DNA of 64,000 nucleotides from an uncultured Cyclobacteriaceae bacterium (GCA_937146645.1 CAKZRQ010000030.1:124001-188000), one strand, 5' to 3'. Numbered from the stretch's first letter, positions 17,152 to 26,611 are shown. Translations and numbers: made by a program. The notes: generated by a model not told the origin, from the sequence alone.

Positions 17152-18031
17152 CGAGAATTCGGGCTATTGTTTTGGAGTAGAGTTCGCCATAAAAATGGCT
17201 GAGGACGAGATGGCTAATGGGGATACTTTGTATTGCCTCGGAGACATCGTCCATAATGCCATGGAAGTAAAAAGGCTTAGAGAAAAGGGCCTGATCATCA
17301 TCGATCGGGAGCAGCTAAGCGAATTGAGGGACTGCAAAGTCCTAATCCGTGCGCACGGAGAACCGCCAGAAACCTATAAAATGGCGATTGAGAATAATAT
17401 TGAGCTTATTGATGCAAGTTGCCCAGTAGTGCTGAAACTGCAGCATAGGGTTAAATCTGCGTTTGATAAAATGGAGCGCGAGGATGGACAGATCGTAATT
17501 TATGGAAAGAAAGGTCATGCGGAGGTAATTGGACTTACCGGGCAGACTTTAGAAAAGGCGATTGTGGTGATGGAAGATGAAGATTTAGAGAAGATAGATT
17601 ATTCACGTCCTGTTACTCTGTTTAGTCAGACCACTAAAAGCACCAAGGGTTTTTATGCTATTTCAGGGAAAATCGAAGAAAGATTAAAAGCTGAAAAGGG
17701 CGAGCTGACTCAATTGGACTTTAATTCCAATGATTCTATCTGCCGGCAGGTATCTAACCGTGAACCACAGCTTTTCAAGTTTTCTCAGGAAAATGACGTG
17801 ATTCTTTTTGTTTCAGGTAAGAAGAGCTCAAATGGAAAAGCACTTTATCAGGTTTGCTTAAGTCAAAATCCAAGAAGCTATTTCATTGAAAATGAGAATG
17901 CTATCCAGCCTGAATGGCTCCAGCCAGGAGATAAAGTTGGTATTTGCGGAGCTACTTCCACACCAAGATGGCTGATGGATCAGGTGAAGGAAAAAGTGGA
18001 GAGTATGGAGGAGGATTTGCAGCCTGCATAG
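17135..18031 (+). CDS. ispH: 4-hydroxy-3-methylbut-2-enyl diphosphate reductase
   Basis: 298 residues from the ATG at 17135 (MQVTIDENSGYCFGV). A TTG 39 bases upstream gives an unnatural lysine-rich extension and is rejected. It catalyses the last step of the MEP isoprenoid pathway. The three cysteines that hold the [4Fe-4S] cluster are in SGYCFGVEFA, DASCPVVLKLQ and NDSICRQVSNREPQL, and the substrate-binding HGEPPETY is near residue 72. The MEP pathway is also represented by ispE at 37056. Confidence 0.95.
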   Translation: MQVTIDENSGYCFGVEFAIKMAEDEMANGDTLYCLGDIVHNAMEVKRLREKGLIIIDREQLSELRDCKVLIRAHGEPPETYKMAIENNIELIDASCPVVLKLQHRVKSAFDKMEREDGQIVIYGKKGHAEVIGLTGQTLEKAIVVMEDEDLEKIDYSRPVTLFSQTTKSTKGFYAISGKIEERLKAEKGELTQLDFNSNDSICRQVSNREPQLFKFSQENDVILFVSGKKSSNGKALYQVCLSQNPRSYFIENENAIQPEWLQPGDKVGICGATSTPRWLMDQVKEKVESMEEDLQPA

Positions 18032-18114
18032 ACCTTTCTCCATGGACAATTTACCACTCTAAGAAAAGATCAAACATTATATCCGATATAGGCCTGAAAT
18101 AAAAGGTTATTTAT

Positions 18115-18122
18115 TAAGTTTG
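18115..18122 (+). promoter_or_regulatory. -7 promoter element for the nqr operon
   Basis: TAAGTTTG matches TAnnTTTG, 37 bases before the nqrA ATG. The -33 region has only CTG, not TTG. Confidence 0.5.
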
Positions 18123-18159
18123 TGGCGTTTTTCAAAGACTCAGAGAACACAAAATAAAA

Positions 18160-19515
18160 ATGTCAAAAGTAGTCAAGCTGAAGAAAGGTTTCGACATCAA
18201 CCTTGCAGGAAAAGCACCGCAAGAGCTGGCAGAGTTTAGTACTCCCGAAACATACGCAATCAAGCCAACCGATTTTCTAGGAATTCAAAGACCAAAAGTT
18301 GCCGTCAATGTTGGTGATCAGGTAAAAGCAGGAACTACGCTTTTATTTGATAAGGCAATGGATCAGGTCAAATATGCTTCTCCTGTTTCAGGTGAAGTTA
18401 TTGATGTGAAAAGAGGTGAGCGCCGAAAGTTGCTAGAAATTGTTATCAAGTCTGATGGCAAGAATACCCAAGAAAAATTTGATTCTGTAGACCTCGATTC
18501 CATCGACAGAGATGCTCTTGCTTCTGCCCTCGCAGAAAGTGGAGTATGGCCAAATATAGTACAGAGGCCTTTTGGAATCGTAGCTAATCCTGCGGATACT
18601 CCGAAGGCTATTTTCATATCTGGATTCGATTCGCATCCACTTGCACCTGATTTCGGTTTTGCTCTTCAAGGGCAGTCTGAAGCCATGCAGGCGGGTATCA
18701 ATGCTTTGGCGAAGCTTACCTCCGGCAAAGTTCATCTGGGTGTGGATGGAAGCAAAGGCACTCCTGACGTGTTTTCAGGGCTCAAGAATGTAGAGATCAA
18801 TAAGTTTTCTGGTCCGCACCCGGCAGGAAATGTTGGAGTTCAAATTCATCACATTGACCCAATCAATAAAGGGGAGATCGTTTGGACGGTAAGTCCTTCA
18901 GGAGTTGCTCAGATTGGTCGATTTATTATTGGAGGGGTTTATGATGCTTCCAAGACCATCGCTATTACTGGTTCTGAGCTTACCAAGACTGCTTATGTGA
19001 AGACAATTACCGGAGCAAGCGTTACATCTTTTGTAAAGGGTAACCTTAATTCAGGTCACGTAAGAGTGATCTCAGGAAACGTTTTGACTGGTGAGAAAAT
19101 CAATATGGAAGGATTCCTGGGATTCTACCATAATCAGATCACTGTCATTCCAGAAGGAGATTATTACGAGTTTTTAGGTTGGGCGAAGCCGACTACCAAA
19201 AAGCTCAGTTACCATAGAGCATTAGGTTTGCTTTCATTCCTTACGCCAAAGAAAGAATTTGTGCTTGACACCAATGGAAGAGGAGAGGAGAGAGCATTTG
19301 TACAGACTGGGGTTTTCGAATCAGTGACTCCAATGGATATTCTTCCAGTTTACCTTCTTAAGGCGATCATGGCAGAAGATTTCGATGAAATGGAAGAGCT
19401 AGGAATTTACGAAGTGGTGGAAGAAGATCTTGCGCTTTGTGAATTTGTAGATGTATCCAAGCACCCAGTACAGAAGCTGGTAAGAGAAGGTTTAGATTTA
19501 ATTCAATACAGTTAA
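18160..19515 (+). CDS. nqrA: Na+-translocating NADH:quinone reductase subunit A
   Basis: 451 residues, the usual NqrA size. It is the peripheral subunit of the Na+-pumping respiratory complex that passes electrons from NADH to quinone. The start (KLKKGFDINLAGKAP) and segments such as VNVGDQVKAGTTLLFDK, HPAGNVGVQIHHIDPI and GFLGFYHNQITVIPEGDYYEFLGW are characteristic. First gene of nqrABCDE; nqrB starts 5 bases after its stop. Confidence 0.95.
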   Translation: MSKVVKLKKGFDINLAGKAPQELAEFSTPETYAIKPTDFLGIQRPKVAVNVGDQVKAGTTLLFDKAMDQVKYASPVSGEVIDVKRGERRKLLEIVIKSDGKNTQEKFDSVDLDSIDRDALASALAESGVWPNIVQRPFGIVANPADTPKAIFISGFDSHPLAPDFGFALQGQSEAMQAGINALAKLTSGKVHLGVDGSKGTPDVFSGLKNVEINKFSGPHPAGNVGVQIHHIDPINKGEIVWTVSPSGVAQIGRFIIGGVYDASKTIAITGSELTKTAYVKTITGASVTSFVKGNLNSGHVRVISGNVLTGEKINMEGFLGFYHNQITVIPEGDYYEFLGWAKPTTKKLSYHRALGLLSFLTPKKEFVLDTNGRGEERAFVQTGVFESVTPMDILPVYLLKAIMAEDFDEMEELGIYEVVEEDLALCEFVDVSKHPVQKLVREGLDLIQYS

Positions 19516-19520
19516 TCCAT

Positions 19521-20735
19521 ATGAAATTTCTAAGAGATTTAATGGACAAGCAGAAGCCACTTTTTGAAAAGGGTGGAAAGCTTGAACAATTCTATTACGC
19601 ATTTGAGGCGGGAGAGACGTTCCTATTCAGTCCAAATCATACGACTGGAATCAAAGGAGCTCAGGTGAAGGACGCAATAGACCTTAAAAGAATGATGATC
19701 ACCGTAGTGGTGGCCATGATTCCGTGTTTGCTTTTTGGTATTTATAATACCGGGCATCAGCATATGTTGGCAGTAGGTGAAACTGCTGGTCTTTGGGAAA
19801 ACTTCGGAGATAAGCTTTGGGTAGGCCTGCAATTGGTATTGCCTATCGTAATCGTGGCTTATGCTGCAGGTGGTGCCGTGGAAGGGGCATTTGCGGTGAT
19901 CCGAAAGCACCCGATTAATGAAGGCTTCCTGGTAACGGGGATGTTGATTCCTTTGGTTGTGCCAGCTACTACTCCATTATGGCAGGTAGCTCTAGCAACG
20001 GTATTTGCAGTAGTGATCGCTAAAGAAGTTTTCGGCGGAACCGGGATGAATATCCTGAACGTAGCTATGACGGCCAGAGCATTCCTTTATTTCGCATATC
20101 CTGCTCAGCTTTCTGGAGATCAGGTTTGGACTTATTTAGGTGAAAAAGCTGCAGTTGATGGTTTCTCAGGAGCTACGGCTCTTGCAGTTGCGTATAATGC
20201 AGGAGTTGATAGTGTACCAGTTACAGAAGCACTAGCTAATCATAACACTGCCCTTGGCTCAGACATGTTCAGCTTTATGAATATGTTCATTGGATGGATT
20301 CCAGGATCAATTGGTGAGACTTCCACTTTGATGGCCTTACTTGGAGCACTTATCCTTATCGGAACAGGCGTAGCAAGTTGGAAAATAATTGTTTCCGGAT
20401 TCGCTGGAGCTTATCTAATGGGCTTGGTAATGAATCTATTTGCAGCAAATGAATTTATGGCAATGCCACCTCAGTATCACTGGGTAATGGGAGGTATTGC
20501 ATTTGGTATTGTATTTATGGCCACTGATCCGGTTTCGGCAGCTCAAACGGAAGTTGGGAAATGGATCTATGGTTTACTCATAGGTATGCTTACAGTGATT
20601 ATTCGTGTGACGAATCCTGCATATCCTGAGGGAATTATGCTAGCGGTATTATTTATGAATGTTTTCGCTCCGCTAATCGATTATTACGTAGTAAAAGCTA
20701 ATAAAACAAGGAGGTTACAACGTGCAACAGTCTAA
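19521..20735 (+). CDS. nqrB: Na+-translocating NADH:quinone reductase subunit B
   Basis: 404 residues. It is a ten-helix inner-membrane subunit that holds riboflavin and a covalent FMN and forms part of the Na+ path. The covalent FMN attachment motif SGAT is visible in DGFSGATALAVAYNAG (threonine near residue 215). The IAKEVFGGTGMNILNVAM and MATDPVSAAQTEVGKWIYG segments are typical. Its last 14 bases overlap nqrC. Confidence 0.95.
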   Translation: MKFLRDLMDKQKPLFEKGGKLEQFYYAFEAGETFLFSPNHTTGIKGAQVKDAIDLKRMMITVVVAMIPCLLFGIYNTGHQHMLAVGETAGLWENFGDKLWVGLQLVLPIVIVAYAAGGAVEGAFAVIRKHPINEGFLVTGMLIPLVVPATTPLWQVALATVFAVVIAKEVFGGTGMNILNVAMTARAFLYFAYPAQLSGDQVWTYLGEKAAVDGFSGATALAVAYNAGVDSVPVTEALANHNTALGSDMFSFMNMFIGWIPGSIGETSTLMALLGALILIGTGVASWKIIVSGFAGAYLMGLVMNLFAANEFMAMPPQYHWVMGGIAFGIVFMATDPVSAAQTEVGKWIYGLLIGMLTVIIRVTNPAYPEGIMLAVLFMNVFAPLIDYYVVKANKTRRLQRATV

Positions 20736-21489
20736 CGCTTACATCATTACATTTTCGGTCATTTTGACCGTAGTATTGGGTCTTTTACTTTCCGGTACTT
20801 CTCAGGTTTTGGGTCCACTCCAAAAAGAAGCAGAAGCTCTCGATAAGAAAAAGCAGATTCTAGGCGCGGTGATTTCAGGAGATGAAATTGCAGCTATGAC
20901 ACCAGAGCAAATAAATGAGTTTTATGCTTCAAGAATTGCTTCTATTGTAGTTGATATTAATGGGGCACCGGTTTCCGAAAAGGATGGTGCAGCAGTAACC
21001 GCTGAGAACGTTGATATCGCAAAGAATTACAAAATGGCCGCTGAGGATAGACTTTATCCAGTATTTATCTTCCATGCTGAAGGTGATGATTCTGCTATTG
21101 AGTCCTATATTTTTCCAGTTTACGGAGCAGGTCTTTGGGATGCGATTTCTGGGTTCCTAGCTTTGGATACTGATATGAATACCATAGGAGGTATCACTCT
21201 ATCTCACGTGGGTGAAACCCCAGGTCTTGGTGCAAGAATTACTGAACCTGGTGTTCAGGCGAGATACCAAGGCAAAGAAATTTTTGACGGCTCAGGCGAT
21301 CTAGTTTCTGTAGCCATGCAAAAGGGTGAAGGAAAAGACTATTCAAGCGATCCACATATGGTAGATGGAATGTCTGGTGCGACGATCACCGCAAATGGTG
21401 TAAACGCAATGCTAGAGAATTATCTTGGAGCCTATCTTCCGTTCATTGAATCAAAGAAATCTTCTGATGCGGTAGCGGCCGCGTATTAA
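20722..21489 (+). CDS. nqrC: Na+-translocating NADH:quinone reductase subunit C
   Basis: 255 residues, with one N-terminal membrane helix (about 6-28) and a periplasmic FMN domain. The second covalent FMN site is in DGMSGATITANGVN near the C terminus. The start codon is GTG at 20722, inside the end of nqrB. It is set by a strong AAGGAGG ribosome-binding site a few bases upstream, unusual for this phylum. No alternative ATG gives the N-terminal helix. Confidence 0.93.
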   Translation: MQQSNAYIITFSVILTVVLGLLLSGTSQVLGPLQKEAEALDKKKQILGAVISGDEIAAMTPEQINEFYASRIASIVVDINGAPVSEKDGAAVTAENVDIAKNYKMAAEDRLYPVFIFHAEGDDSAIESYIFPVYGAGLWDAISGFLALDTDMNTIGGITLSHVGETPGLGARITEPGVQARYQGKEIFDGSGDLVSVAMQKGEGKDYSSDPHMVDGMSGATITANGVNAMLENYLGAYLPFIESKKSSDAVAAAY

Positions 21490-21509
21490 TTAAATCAACA
21501 CGAAAAGAT

Positions 21510-22193
21510 ATGAGTGCTGAAACTGCTGAAAAAGTATTAGAAAAAAAGCCAGCTGAAGCTTTGCTTTCAAAGCGGCGTAAAAAATTAATATCTGATCCCT
21601 TGGTGGATGACAACCCGATTACCATTCAGGTATTGGGTATATGCTCTGCTCTTGCGGTAACTACCCAGATGAAACCTACCCTCGTGATGGCAATTTCTGT
21701 GGTATTTGTAATCGTGATGGCAAACCTTACGATCTCATTGCTTCGAAATACCATTCCTACTCGTGTTCGAATTATCGTACAACTTGCTGTGGTTGCCACT
21801 TTGGTGACTTTGGTAAATGAGGTACTGAAAGCTTTTGCATATGATATGTATAAAGAGCTTTCTGTATTTGTAGGTTTGATTATTACAAATTGTATCGTAA
21901 TGGGTAGACTTGAAGCTTTTGCTTTAGGTAACAAGCCTTATGATTCCATTCTTGATGGGTTTGGCTCAGCGCTTGGGTATTCCTGGATTATTTTGGCGGT
22001 AGCCTTCTTTAGAGAATTACTTGGGTCAGGTGCTATTTTCGGAATTCCAATTTACGATTATGTGTCAGGTCTCTTTGGAGATGATTTCCAATTAGCCACT
22101 AATGGATTGATGGTTTCTCCTGTGGGTGCATTCATCATTTTAGGATTGATTATTTGGGTTCAGAGAACCAAAACTGGATACGTAGAACACTAA
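21510..22193 (+). CDS. nqrD: Na+-translocating NADH:quinone reductase subunit D
   Basis: 227 residues, with six predicted membrane helices. The two cysteines that bind iron between NqrD and NqrE are present in LGICSALAVTTQ and ITNCIVMGRLEAFALG. The N-terminal 30 residues are charged and cytosolic. Followed after 12 bases by nqrE. Confidence 0.94.
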   Translation: MSAETAEKVLEKKPAEALLSKRRKKLISDPLVDDNPITIQVLGICSALAVTTQMKPTLVMAISVVFVIVMANLTISLLRNTIPTRVRIIVQLAVVATLVTLVNEVLKAFAYDMYKELSVFVGLIITNCIVMGRLEAFALGNKPYDSILDGFGSALGYSWIILAVAFFRELLGSGAIFGIPIYDYVSGLFGDDFQLATNGLMVSPVGAFIILGLIIWVQRTKTGYVEH

Positions 22194-22205
22194 AACTCAA
22201 TAGAA

Positions 22206-22817
22206 ATGGATTTATTCAATTTAGGAATTCGGTCAATTTTTGTTGACAACATGGTTTTCGCTTACTTCCTCGGGATGTGTTCCTTTTTGGCGGTTTCGAA
22301 AAAAGTGAGTACTGCTCTAGGTCTTGGTGCAGCGGTAATCTTCGTATTGACAGTGACAGTTCCTGTAAACTGGTTGCTGAACGAATATGTATTGAAAGAG
22401 GGAGCTCTGACGTGGGTGACGGCAAGCCTTGCTGAAGTAGACCTTTCATTCCTTCGTTTCATCATGTTTATTGCCATTATCGCGGCAATGGTGCAGTTGG
22501 TAGAGATGGTAGTAGAGAAGTTCGCTCCAGCGCTTTATGGTGCTTTGGGAATCTTCCTTCCATTGATTGCTGTAAACTGTGCCATCCTCGGTGGATCACT
22601 TTTCATGGCGCAAAGAGATTATACGCTTGCCGAGTCAGCTGTTTATGGTTTCGGATCGGGTACAGGTTTCTTCCTTGCGATCGTAGCACTAGCTGCCATT
22701 CGTGAGAAGTTAAAGTATTCCAATGTTCCAAATGGTTTGAAAGGCTTAGGAATCACCATGCTTTTAACAGGACTAATGGGAATCGCCTTTATGTCCTTTA
22801 TGGGAATCGACCTTTAA
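22206..22817 (+). CDS. nqrE: Na+-translocating NADH:quinone reductase subunit E
   Basis: 203 residues, a six-helix membrane protein related to NqrD. The paired cysteines for the inter-subunit iron centre are in [14 protein letters not shown] (near residue 25) and [14 protein letters not shown] (near 118). Last gene of the operon here: a terminator begins 20 bases after the stop. nqrF, the NADH-oxidising FAD/[2Fe-2S] subunit that usually follows, is absent. Confidence 0.94.
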   Translation: MDLFNLGIRSIFVDNMVFAYFLGMCSFLAVSKKVSTALGLGAAVIFVLTVTVPVNWLLNEYVLKEGALTWVTASLAEVDLSFLRFIMFIAIIAAMVQLVEMVVEKFAPALYGALGIFLPLIAVNCAILGGSLFMAQRDYTLAESAVYGFGSGTGFFLAIVALAAIREKLKYSNVPNGLKGLGITMLLTGLMGIAFMSFMGIDL

Positions 22818-22837
22818 GATACTCTTGAGATAAATTC

Positions 22838-22871
22838 AAACCCTGTGGTTTAAGTACTGCAGGGTTTTTTT
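22838..22871 (+). terminator. intrinsic terminator after nqrE
   Basis: Perfect 8-bp stem AAACCCTG/CAGGGTTT with a 14-base loop, followed by a T run. Confidence 0.88.
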
Positions 22872-22935
22872 GTGTGAAGGGTAAAGAGCTTTTGGACTGA
22901 AACATGTACTTTTCATTTAATAAACCTCAATAGCC

Positions 22936-23556
22936 ATGAAGAACTTAGTATCATTTCTATTCACCTTTTTGATTTCAATCACAGCCTTCGCCCAAGACAG
23001 TGAGTGGATCGAGTTATTTAATGGAGAGAATTTGGATGGTTGGAAGCTATCTGAGAATCCATCTTCTTTTTCAGTGGCGGATGGAATGATCAAAGTTGCT
23101 GGACCCAGAGGTCATGCCTTTTATGTTGGAGAGGTTGAAGGAGCAGAGTTCAAAGACTTTGAGCTCAAAGTGGAGCTTAAGACCATGTCTAGGGCGAATT
23201 CTGGAATATTTATTCATACAGAATATCAAGAAAGCGGCTGGCCTGCAGTGGGCTATGAAATACAGGTAAACCAAAGCCATAAGGACTGGCGCAAAACCGG
23301 TTCAGTTTATTCCTTTCAGGATGTGAGGGAGACGTATGTTGAAGACGATGAGTGGTATACCGAGCACATCGTTGTAAAAGGGAAGAGTATTAAGGTTTAT
23401 GTGAATGATACCCTAATCAATGCCTTCGATGAATCAGAGATACGCTCAGGTGATCTAGGTACAAAGAAATTAAGTTCTGGTACCATTGCTCTTCAAGCGC
23501 ATGATCCTGAAAGTGTGATCTACTATCGAAGTGTTAAAATTAAGGTACTGGACTAA
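22936..23556 (+). CDS. secreted DUF1080 (3-keto-disaccharide hydrolase-like) protein
   Basis: 206 residues with a signal peptide (MKNLVSFLFTFLISITAFAQ). The rest is one DUF1080 domain, a concanavalin-like beta sandwich: WIELFNGENLDGWKLSENP near the start, ELKVELKTMSRANSGIFIHTEYQ in the middle and GTIALQAHDPESVIYYRSVKIK at the end. Family members act on 3-keto-glycosides or bind sugars; the substrate here is unknown. Its stop overlaps the stop of the convergent TolB-like gene by 4 bases. Confidence 0.88.
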   Translation: MKNLVSFLFTFLISITAFAQDSEWIELFNGENLDGWKLSENPSSFSVADGMIKVAGPRGHAFYVGEVEGAEFKDFELKVELKTMSRANSGIFIHTEYQESGWPAVGYEIQVNQSHKDWRKTGSVYSFQDVRETYVEDDEWYTEHIVVKGKSIKVYVNDTLINAFDESEIRSGDLGTKKLSSGTIALQAHDPESVIYYRSVKIKVLD

Positions 23557-24461
23557 TCCGGTCTGTGATATTTTACAAAGGCAATCCAGTCCCCATCGGG
23601 TGACCAGGAGTGCACGTTGATGGTGCCTTGCCCTCCATAAAAAACAGGGGTCAAATCTTTAACTTTTTTAGTCTCAACATCCAAAAGACGCAGTTTTACA
23701 TCCCTTCCAAATGGATGTGCCCCACCTTGATCTTTGATATAAGAAATCATCACGGCAGAGCGATTATCTGGAGAAGGATGAGGAAACCAATTATCCAGTT
23801 TGTCATCTGTTAATTGCTCCACTCCTGAACCATCTGGTTTCATTCTATAGACCTCCATTAAACCAGTCCGATGGGAATTGAAATAGATCCATTTTCCATC
23901 GTAGGAGAATTCAGGGCCATCATCTAATCCTTCTGCTTCAGTCAGGCGAACTTCAACTCCTCCAGCAGTTGGTATGGCATAGACATCCCAGGAATCATTT
24001 CGTTCTGCGCAATAAACCAATGTCTTTCCATCGGGACTAATCCCGTGCCAATAACTAGGATAGTTTGGAGTGACTAATCTGGGTTCACCTCCTTCCATCG
24101 GAACAACATAAATTCTTGAGCTAAGCCCTTCCTCATTCTTGCTGAAGACCAGTGTCTCTCCATCAAAAGAAAAACCATGGTCGTTATTGACTCTGGATAC
24201 TTGATCAGGGAAAAGTTGGCCTAAGTTTTCACCATCAAGGCTAATCTTCTCCAGAAAGTCATCGGCATTGATAAGTAGGTAACCCCCATCCCTTGACCAA
24301 CTCGGAGCTTCAAAATGTCTCTTTTCCTTAAGGATAGTTTTCTCCTCACCAGTGTTTACATTCAGAATAATTAATTCACTGATGATACCATCTGGTACTT
24401 GTGCCATGCCAATGTGAGTTATAAAAAGTAAAAGGGGTAGTAAAAGAAGTATCCTAAGCAT
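23553..24461 (-). CDS. secreted TolB-like beta-propeller protein
   Basis: 302 residues with a signal peptide (MLRILLLLPLLLFITHIGMA). At least five WD40-like (PD40) blades follow, recognised by repeats such as APSWSRDGGYLLINAD, HGFSFDGETLVFSKN, HGISPDGKTLVYCAE, EFSYDGKWIYFNS and HSWSPDGDWIAFVK. Such propellers bind proteins or glycans in the periplasm; no catalytic domain is attached. The gene lies 14 bases downstream of selD and may be in the mnmH-selD transcript, although the functional link is unclear. Confidence 0.85.
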   Translation of the reverse strand: MLRILLLLPLLLFITHIGMAQVPDGIISELIILNVNTGEEKTILKEKRHFEAPSWSRDGGYLLINADDFLEKISLDGENLGQLFPDQVSRVNNDHGFSFDGETLVFSKNEEGLSSRIYVVPMEGGEPRLVTPNYPSYWHGISPDGKTLVYCAERNDSWDVYAIPTAGGVEVRLTEAEGLDDGPEFSYDGKWIYFNSHRTGLMEVYRMKPDGSGVEQLTDDKLDNWFPHPSPDNRSAVMISYIKDQGGAHPFGRDVKLRLLDVETKKVKDLTPVFYGGQGTINVHSWSPDGDWIAFVKYHRPD

Positions 24462-24475
24462 ACCGAAATGATTGA

Positions 24476-25540
24476 TTACTCATTCAAAACGGTAACGATT
24501 TTCTCTTTGTTCTCGGTGAATTGACCTATTTTCCAAACCACTTGATTCACATCTTTCATTGTTTTTTCAAATGAGTTAATGCTATCCACTTGAACTGCAA
24601 TCAGAAGGCCTCCTGAGGTCTGTGGATCACAAAGTTTTACCAGATCCATTCCGTTGACACCTTCCGTTTTGGGGCTGAATGCGTTCCAGTTTCTATAGGT
24701 GTTGTCAGGAAATACAAATTGATCTACGTAAACCTTGACTCCTTCGAGGACAGGAAGACTGGGTAAATGAATTTCAGCCGATGTGCCTGAAGCCTCACAC
24801 ATTTCAATGAGATGGCCTAAAATGCCAAAACCAGTTACATCGGTCATGGCATGGACTTCGGTATAGTCTCCAAGCGTTCCACCAATACTATTGAGTCTGC
24901 ATGCTGTATCCAGTAAGTTAAGGTAATGGGCTTCGGAAATCATACCTCTTTTCAGAGCTGTTGCAAAGACTCCAACACCGATCGGTTTGGTCAAGTAAAT
25001 TTGATCACCGGGCTGAGCTCCCTTATTGGTTTTAATCTTTTTTGGATGAACAGTTCCATTGACGGACAGGCCAAAAATTGGGTCTTTGGCAGCTATGCTG
25101 TGCCCTCCGGCTAGCTCAATTCCTGCGGTTTTACAAATGGCCTTTGCACCTTCCATGACTTTGGCCGCTAAGGCCGGAGCCAACTTATCCGTAGGCCAGC
25201 TCAAAATGGCATTAGCAAAAAGAGGCCTACCACCCATGGCATAAATATCTGAAATGGCATTGGCAGCGGAAATCCTGCCAAAATCAAAGGGATCATCAAC
25301 GATCGGAGTGAAAAAGTCTACCGTATTGATCATGGCTATTTCATCCGAAACCTGATAAACAGCAGCATCATCCTTTCCCGAATTCCCAACAAGAAGCTTA
25401 GGGTCATTTTGTGATAAGGAACCGCTAGATGAAAGAATTTCTTCCAGAACAGCAGGAGCTATTTTGCATCCGCAGCCGGAACCAGTACTCCATTGGGTGA
25501 GTTTATCCGGCGAGGGTTCGTTCGAATTTTTCTCTAACAT
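24476..25540 (-). CDS. selD: selenide, water dikinase (selenophosphate synthetase)
   Basis: 354 residues. It makes selenophosphate from selenide and ATP. The N-terminal catalytic motif is GSGCGCKI with Cys23, so this is the cysteine form, not a selenoprotein. KDDAAVYQ, TVDFFTPIVDDPFDFGRISAAN, ELAGGHSI and CDPQTSGGLLIAV are all typical. It overlaps the 3' end of mnmH by 38 bases. No selA, selB or selC is seen in the window, so the visible role is supplying selenium for tRNA 2-selenouridine. Confidence 0.95.
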   Translation of the reverse strand: MLEKNSNEPSPDKLTQWSTGSGCGCKIAPAVLEEILSSSGSLSQNDPKLLVGNSGKDDAAVYQVSDEIAMINTVDFFTPIVDDPFDFGRISAANAISDIYAMGGRPLFANAILSWPTDKLAPALAAKVMEGAKAICKTAGIELAGGHSIAAKDPIFGLSVNGTVHPKKIKTNKGAQPGDQIYLTKPIGVGVFATALKRGMISEAHYLNLLDTACRLNSIGGTLGDYTEVHAMTDVTGFGILGHLIEMCEASGTSAEIHLPSLPVLEGVKVYVDQFVFPDNTYRNWNAFSPKTEGVNGMDLVKLCDPQTSGGLLIAVQVDSINSFEKTMKDVNQVVWKIGQFTENKEKIVTVLNE

Positions 25541-26549
25541 AAATCAATTCATTGATGGAATCCTCCTCAGATTTTGAAGAGAGATCAAGTTCAAAAGTAT
25601 AATGGGTTTTATGGTTTTTCAGATCAAAATCATAGGCCTTGTCATAATAGTCCAGCGTCATTTCGATCCACTTTTCTTTTTCATCTGCCTTAATAAGTTC
25701 GATGATTTGCTTGGTCCTTAATCCTCCGAGTTTCTTTTGGAGCCTGAGAACTGCCTGAATCAAAGCATCCCTGTCCAGACTTCCATATTCTTCCTTAATC
25801 AGATCAATACGCTCTTTTCGAGTTTTCAGTATTGACACTAGTGGAGCCTCGAGCATCTGATTATAAAAAGTGTCAGGTAGGATGGCTTTTCCGATTCTGC
25901 GACTTTCATTTTCTACCCAGATTCGATTATTCTTATTTAGCTTGATTAGGCTTTCAGCCAAAAGATTTTCGAACTGTTCGACCGATGGCTGTGACGGCTG
26001 ACCTATTCCACCGAATGAAGAACCTTTATGGTTTGCGAGATCCTCAAGATCAATAACCTGTTCCCCTTCCTGCTCCAAAGATTTCAAAAGCCTGGTCTTT
26101 CCAGTCCCTGTTCTTCCCGCTAAAATCACCAATGGATATTCCTTCCTCACGAGTTCAAAGGTTCTGGTACGATACGTTTTATAACCGCCTTTTAGCCTGA
26201 AGATTTCAAAGCCTACCATTCCCAGTAACCAGGATAAAATCTGACTTCTCATTCCTCCGCGCCAGCAGTAGATAAGTACTTTTTTACCAGGGAATTTTTG
26301 TAAGGCAATCTTTTGAATCTCATGGAATCTTGGACCTACCAGCTCAAAGCCTTTTAACACCGCCGCCTCGTTTCCCTCTTCTTTGTAAAGGGTCCCCACA
26401 ATTTTTCTTTCCTCATCATTCAGAATAGGAATGTTGATCGATTCAGGAATGGTACTTTGCTGGAATTCTTTCTCACTCCGAGCATCGATTAGGGGAAGCT
26501 TTGCCCGAAGGGCCAAAAATTCATCAAGCTCAATAAGTCGCTCAGGCAT
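25503..26549 (-). CDS. mnmH: tRNA 2-selenouridine synthase
   Basis: 348 residues from the ATG at 26549 (MPERLIELDEFLALR). A GTG 24 bases upstream lies in the terminator of trxA and is rejected. An N-terminal rhodanese domain carries the catalytic cysteine in IYCWRGGMRSQ. A C-terminal P-loop domain (AGRTGTGKTRLLKSL) follows. With selenophosphate from SelD it replaces sulfur by selenium at tRNA position 34 through a geranyl-thio intermediate. It is the first gene of mnmH-selD(-TolB-like) and begins 10 bases after the trxA terminator T-tract. Confidence 0.94.
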   Translation of the reverse strand: MPERLIELDEFLALRAKLPLIDARSEKEFQQSTIPESINIPILNDEERKIVGTLYKEEGNEAAVLKGFELVGPRFHEIQKIALQKFPGKKVLIYCWRGGMRSQILSWLLGMVGFEIFRLKGGYKTYRTRTFELVRKEYPLVILAGRTGTGKTRLLKSLEQEGEQVIDLEDLANHKGSSFGGIGQPSQPSVEQFENLLAESLIKLNKNNRIWVENESRRIGKAILPDTFYNQMLEAPLVSILKTRKERIDLIKEEYGSLDRDALIQAVLRLQKKLGGLRTKQIIELIKADEKEKWIEMTLDYYDKAYDFDLKNHKTHYTFELDLSSKSEEDSINELIYVREKFERTLAG

Positions 26550-26559
26550 AGTACAAGAT

Positions 26560-26590
26560 AAAAAAAAAGCCACGAGAGAATTCCCGTGGC
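26560..26590 (-). terminator. intrinsic terminator after trxA, directly before mnmH
   Basis: Read on the minus strand: a 9-bp stem GCCACGGGA/TCTCGTGGC (one G:U pair), a four-base loop and nine T (26568-26560). It ends trxA. mnmH starts 10 bases later with no visible promoter in between, so mnmH may depend on read-through. Confidence 0.85.
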
Positions 26591-26611
26591 TTCATCAAAT
26601 GTTGTTTTAAA

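Noticed and set aside
24476..25540. SelD as a selenoprotein
   Set aside because: The active-site codon is a cysteine codon (GSGCGC), with no in-frame TGA.
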